The position numbers and the translations under genes were made by a program. Source: Tateyamaria sp. ANG-S1 (GTDB lineage Bacteria > Pseudomonadota > Alphaproteobacteria > Rhodobacterales > Rhodobacteraceae). Taken from it: DNA of 64,000 nucleotides. Position 1 is the first letter of the stretch. Every line of letters starts with the position of its first letter. A model generated the notes under the pieces. The model made no database searches. It was not told the DNA's origin and saw nothing but the letters and a program-made list of their open reading frames with translations. Of the stretch, positions 62,670 through 64,000 are shown piece after piece. Where the stretch lies: positions 268,334-332,333 of the forward strand of contig NZ_JWLL01000003.1 in the NCBI RefSeq assembly GCF_000814025.1, given 5' to 3'.

Positions 62670-63973
62670 GCGACGCGCGATCGATTATCGCCAAGCTGCG
62701 CCAGCGTCAGACGCCATCGCGGGACGAATTGGCGTGGTTTGCCCAAGGGCTGGCCGATGGGTCCGTCAGCGATGCGCAGGCCGGTGCCTTTGCCATGGCC
62801 GTATGTTTGAACGGTCTGGGCGATGTGGGGCGCGTAGCCCTAACCATCGCCATGCGCGACAGTGGTCAGGTGCTGGATTGGCAGTTGGATGGCCCTGTGC
62901 TGGACAAGCATTCGACCGGCGGGGTCGGCGACTGCGTGAGCCTTGTGCTTGCCCCTGCCCTTGCCGCCTGCGGTGCCTATGTCCCGATGATTTCGGGCCG
63001 CGGGCTGGGGCATACCGGCGGGACGCTGGACAAGCTCGATGCCATTCCGGGTGTGTCGACACAACTGAGCGACCGCAGGCTGCGGGATGTGATGGCCCGG
63101 GCTGGATGCGCTATCGTTGGTGCAACGGCCACGGTCGCGCCTGCGGACAAGCGGCTTTATGCGATCCGTGATGTTACGGCGACGGTCGAGAGTATGGATC
63201 TGATCACCGCCTCCATCCTGTCAAAGAAGCTGGCCGCCGGGCTGGATGGCTTGGTGCTGGACGTCAAGGTCGGCTCTGGCGCCTTTATGAAAGACGCACA
63301 GGATGCCCGCGATCTGGCCGACGCGCTGGTCAAGACCGCCAATGCTGCTGGATGCAAGACCACGGCTCTGATCACTGACATGTCGCAGCCCTTGGCCCCT
63401 GCCCTTGGCAATGCGCTTGAGGTGGCGGAAGTCATGCGCGTCCTGACCGGTTCGGCGCAAGGGCCGCTGGTCGAGATTTGTGCCGCGCTGGGTGGCATCC
63501 TGTTGTCGAATGGCGGGCTGGCCAAGGACGTGCAAAGCGGTGCCGACGCCATCGTAGGCGCCATCGCGGATGGGCGCGCGGCAGAGCGGTTCGGCACCAT
63601 GATCGCGGCGATGGGTGGACCGATGCAGTTTGTCGAGAATTGGTCGCGCTTTTTGCCCGAAGCGACTGTCATTCTTGAGATTGTCGCGCCGTCCTCCGGA
63701 TATGTCACTGCCATCGACGGTGAGGCTCTTGGCTTGGCCGTTGTCGATATGGGTGGCGGACGCAAAGTGGAAAGCGATGTGATCAACCCCGCTGTCGGCC
63801 TGTCGGATGTGGCACGCTTGGGCACCAAGGTCGCCAAGGGCCAGCCGCTTTGCGTGATCCATGCGGCCCGCTTTGCTGATGCGGACCGTGCGGAGGCCGC
63901 TGTGCGGGCGGCGATCCGAATGGGACCGCAACCCAAGCCTGCGCCAGACCTGATTGCGGAACGGATCGGCTGA
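62666..63973 (+). CDS. deoA: Thymidine phosphorylase
   Basis: 435-residue pyrimidine-nucleoside phosphorylase. Seen: DKHSTGGVGDCVSLVLAPAL near residues 79-98 (phosphate loop), the signature SGRGLGHTGGTLDKLDAIPG near 110-129, and LDVKVGSGAFMKDAQDARDL near 197-216. It releases thymine and deoxyribose 1-phosphate from thymidine. Start and stop overlap cdd and deoB by four and one bases, so the three are co-translated for nucleoside catabolism. Confidence 0.94.
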   Translation: MSDARSIIAKLRQRQTPSRDELAWFAQGLADGSVSDAQAGAFAMAVCLNGLGDVGRVALTIAMRDSGQVLDWQLDGPVLDKHSTGGVGDCVSLVLAPALAACGAYVPMISGRGLGHTGGTLDKLDAIPGVSTQLSDRRLRDVMARAGCAIVGATATVAPADKRLYAIRDVTATVESMDLITASILSKKLAAGLDGLVLDVKVGSGAFMKDAQDARDLADALVKTANAAGCKTTALITDMSQPLAPALGNALEVAEVMRVLTGSAQGPLVEICAALGGILLSNGGLAKDVQSGADAIVGAIADGRAAERFGTMIAAMGGPMQFVENWSRFLPEATVILEIVAPSSGYVTAIDGEALGLAVVDMGGGRKVESDVINPAVGLSDVARLGTKVAKGQPLCVIHAARFADADRAEAAVRAAIRMGPQPKPAPDLIAERIG

Positions 63974-64000
63974 TGGCGCGCGCGTTTCTTGTCGTCATGG
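63973..64000 (+). CDS. deoB: Phosphopentomutase, cut by the window end
   Basis: Only nine codons are present: MARAFLVVM, the classical start of DeoB phosphopentomutase (metal-site Asp follows just outside). The ATG shares a base with the deoA stop (TGATG). DeoB would convert deoxyribose 1-phosphate from DeoA to the 5-phosphate. The call relies on the N terminus plus operon order. Confidence 0.75.

Overview
The window reads as chromosomal DNA of a marine Rhodobacterales bacterium of the Roseobacter type. The evidence is indirect but consistent: GC-rich codon use, a DddL-type DMSP lyase, DmdB-like and DmdC-like acyl-CoA enzymes, a MerR / acyl-CoA dehydrogenase / thiolase / FadJ block, and several families of short intergenic palindromes. 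No rRNA, tRNA, CRISPR array, transposase or phage gene was seen. Genes fill almost the whole window, often with 4-base ATGA stop/start overlaps.

Region 1 (83-9556, + strand): tightly coupled catabolic genes. They encode a haloacid-dehalogenase-like HAD hydrolase, an alpha/beta hydrolase, a serine/threonine dehydratase-like PLP enzyme, an endonuclease/exonuclease/phosphatase-fold protein, PcaD- and PcaB-like enzymes of the beta-ketoadipate pathway, an MFS transporter, a zinc alcohol dehydrogenase and an enolase-superfamily dehydratase.

Region 2 (9553-28583): the most striking part. About 18 kb of - strand genes run without a clear break from 27492 down to 9553. They encode a complete carbohydrate-type ABC importer, a GMC oxidoreductase, a histidinol-dehydrogenase-like enzyme, an SDR dehydrogenase, a LacI-family regulator, four SnoaL/NTF2-like proteins, a PNPOx-like protein, a DUF6653 membrane protein, a bicupin, a methyltransferase, a MetE-like protein, an RraA-like aldolase and a CIA30 protein. 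A fifth NTF2-like gene is transcribed divergently at 27597. A perfect 20-bp palindrome (27558-27577) with a central CG sits between the two and is the best candidate operator for the LacI regulator. This looks like an uncharacterised uptake and oxidation pathway for a sugar-like or polyol-like compound.

Region 3 (28629-39307): housekeeping and mixed genes. These are glutaryl-CoA dehydrogenase, a cupredoxin-like periplasmic protein, an SRAP protein, a 5'-nucleotidase, DUF952 and DUF1330 proteins, PyrD, a MATE exporter, two PaaI-type thioesterases, a MerR regulator, an AI-2E transporter with an apparent 5' frameshift, a 22-residue membrane peptide and a UspA protein.

Region 4 (39587-48347, + strand): a beta-oxidation block. 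It holds a MerR regulator, two acyl-CoA dehydrogenases, two small ORFs, a glutathione S-transferase, YidD, a thiolase and FadJ.

Region 5 (48435-64000): a GNAT acetyltransferase, the DMSP lyase DddL, an aldo/keto reductase, a Hint-domain protein, a sulfotransferase, an EamA transporter, a DmdB-like CoA ligase, a DUF427-adenylyl cyclase fusion, propionyl-CoA synthetase, a small lipoprotein, NADP malic enzyme, and the cdd-deoA-deoB nucleoside salvage operon, which is cut by the window end. DddL, the DmdB-like ligase, the DmdC-like dehydrogenase and PrpE together suggest DMSP, acrylate and propionate metabolism.
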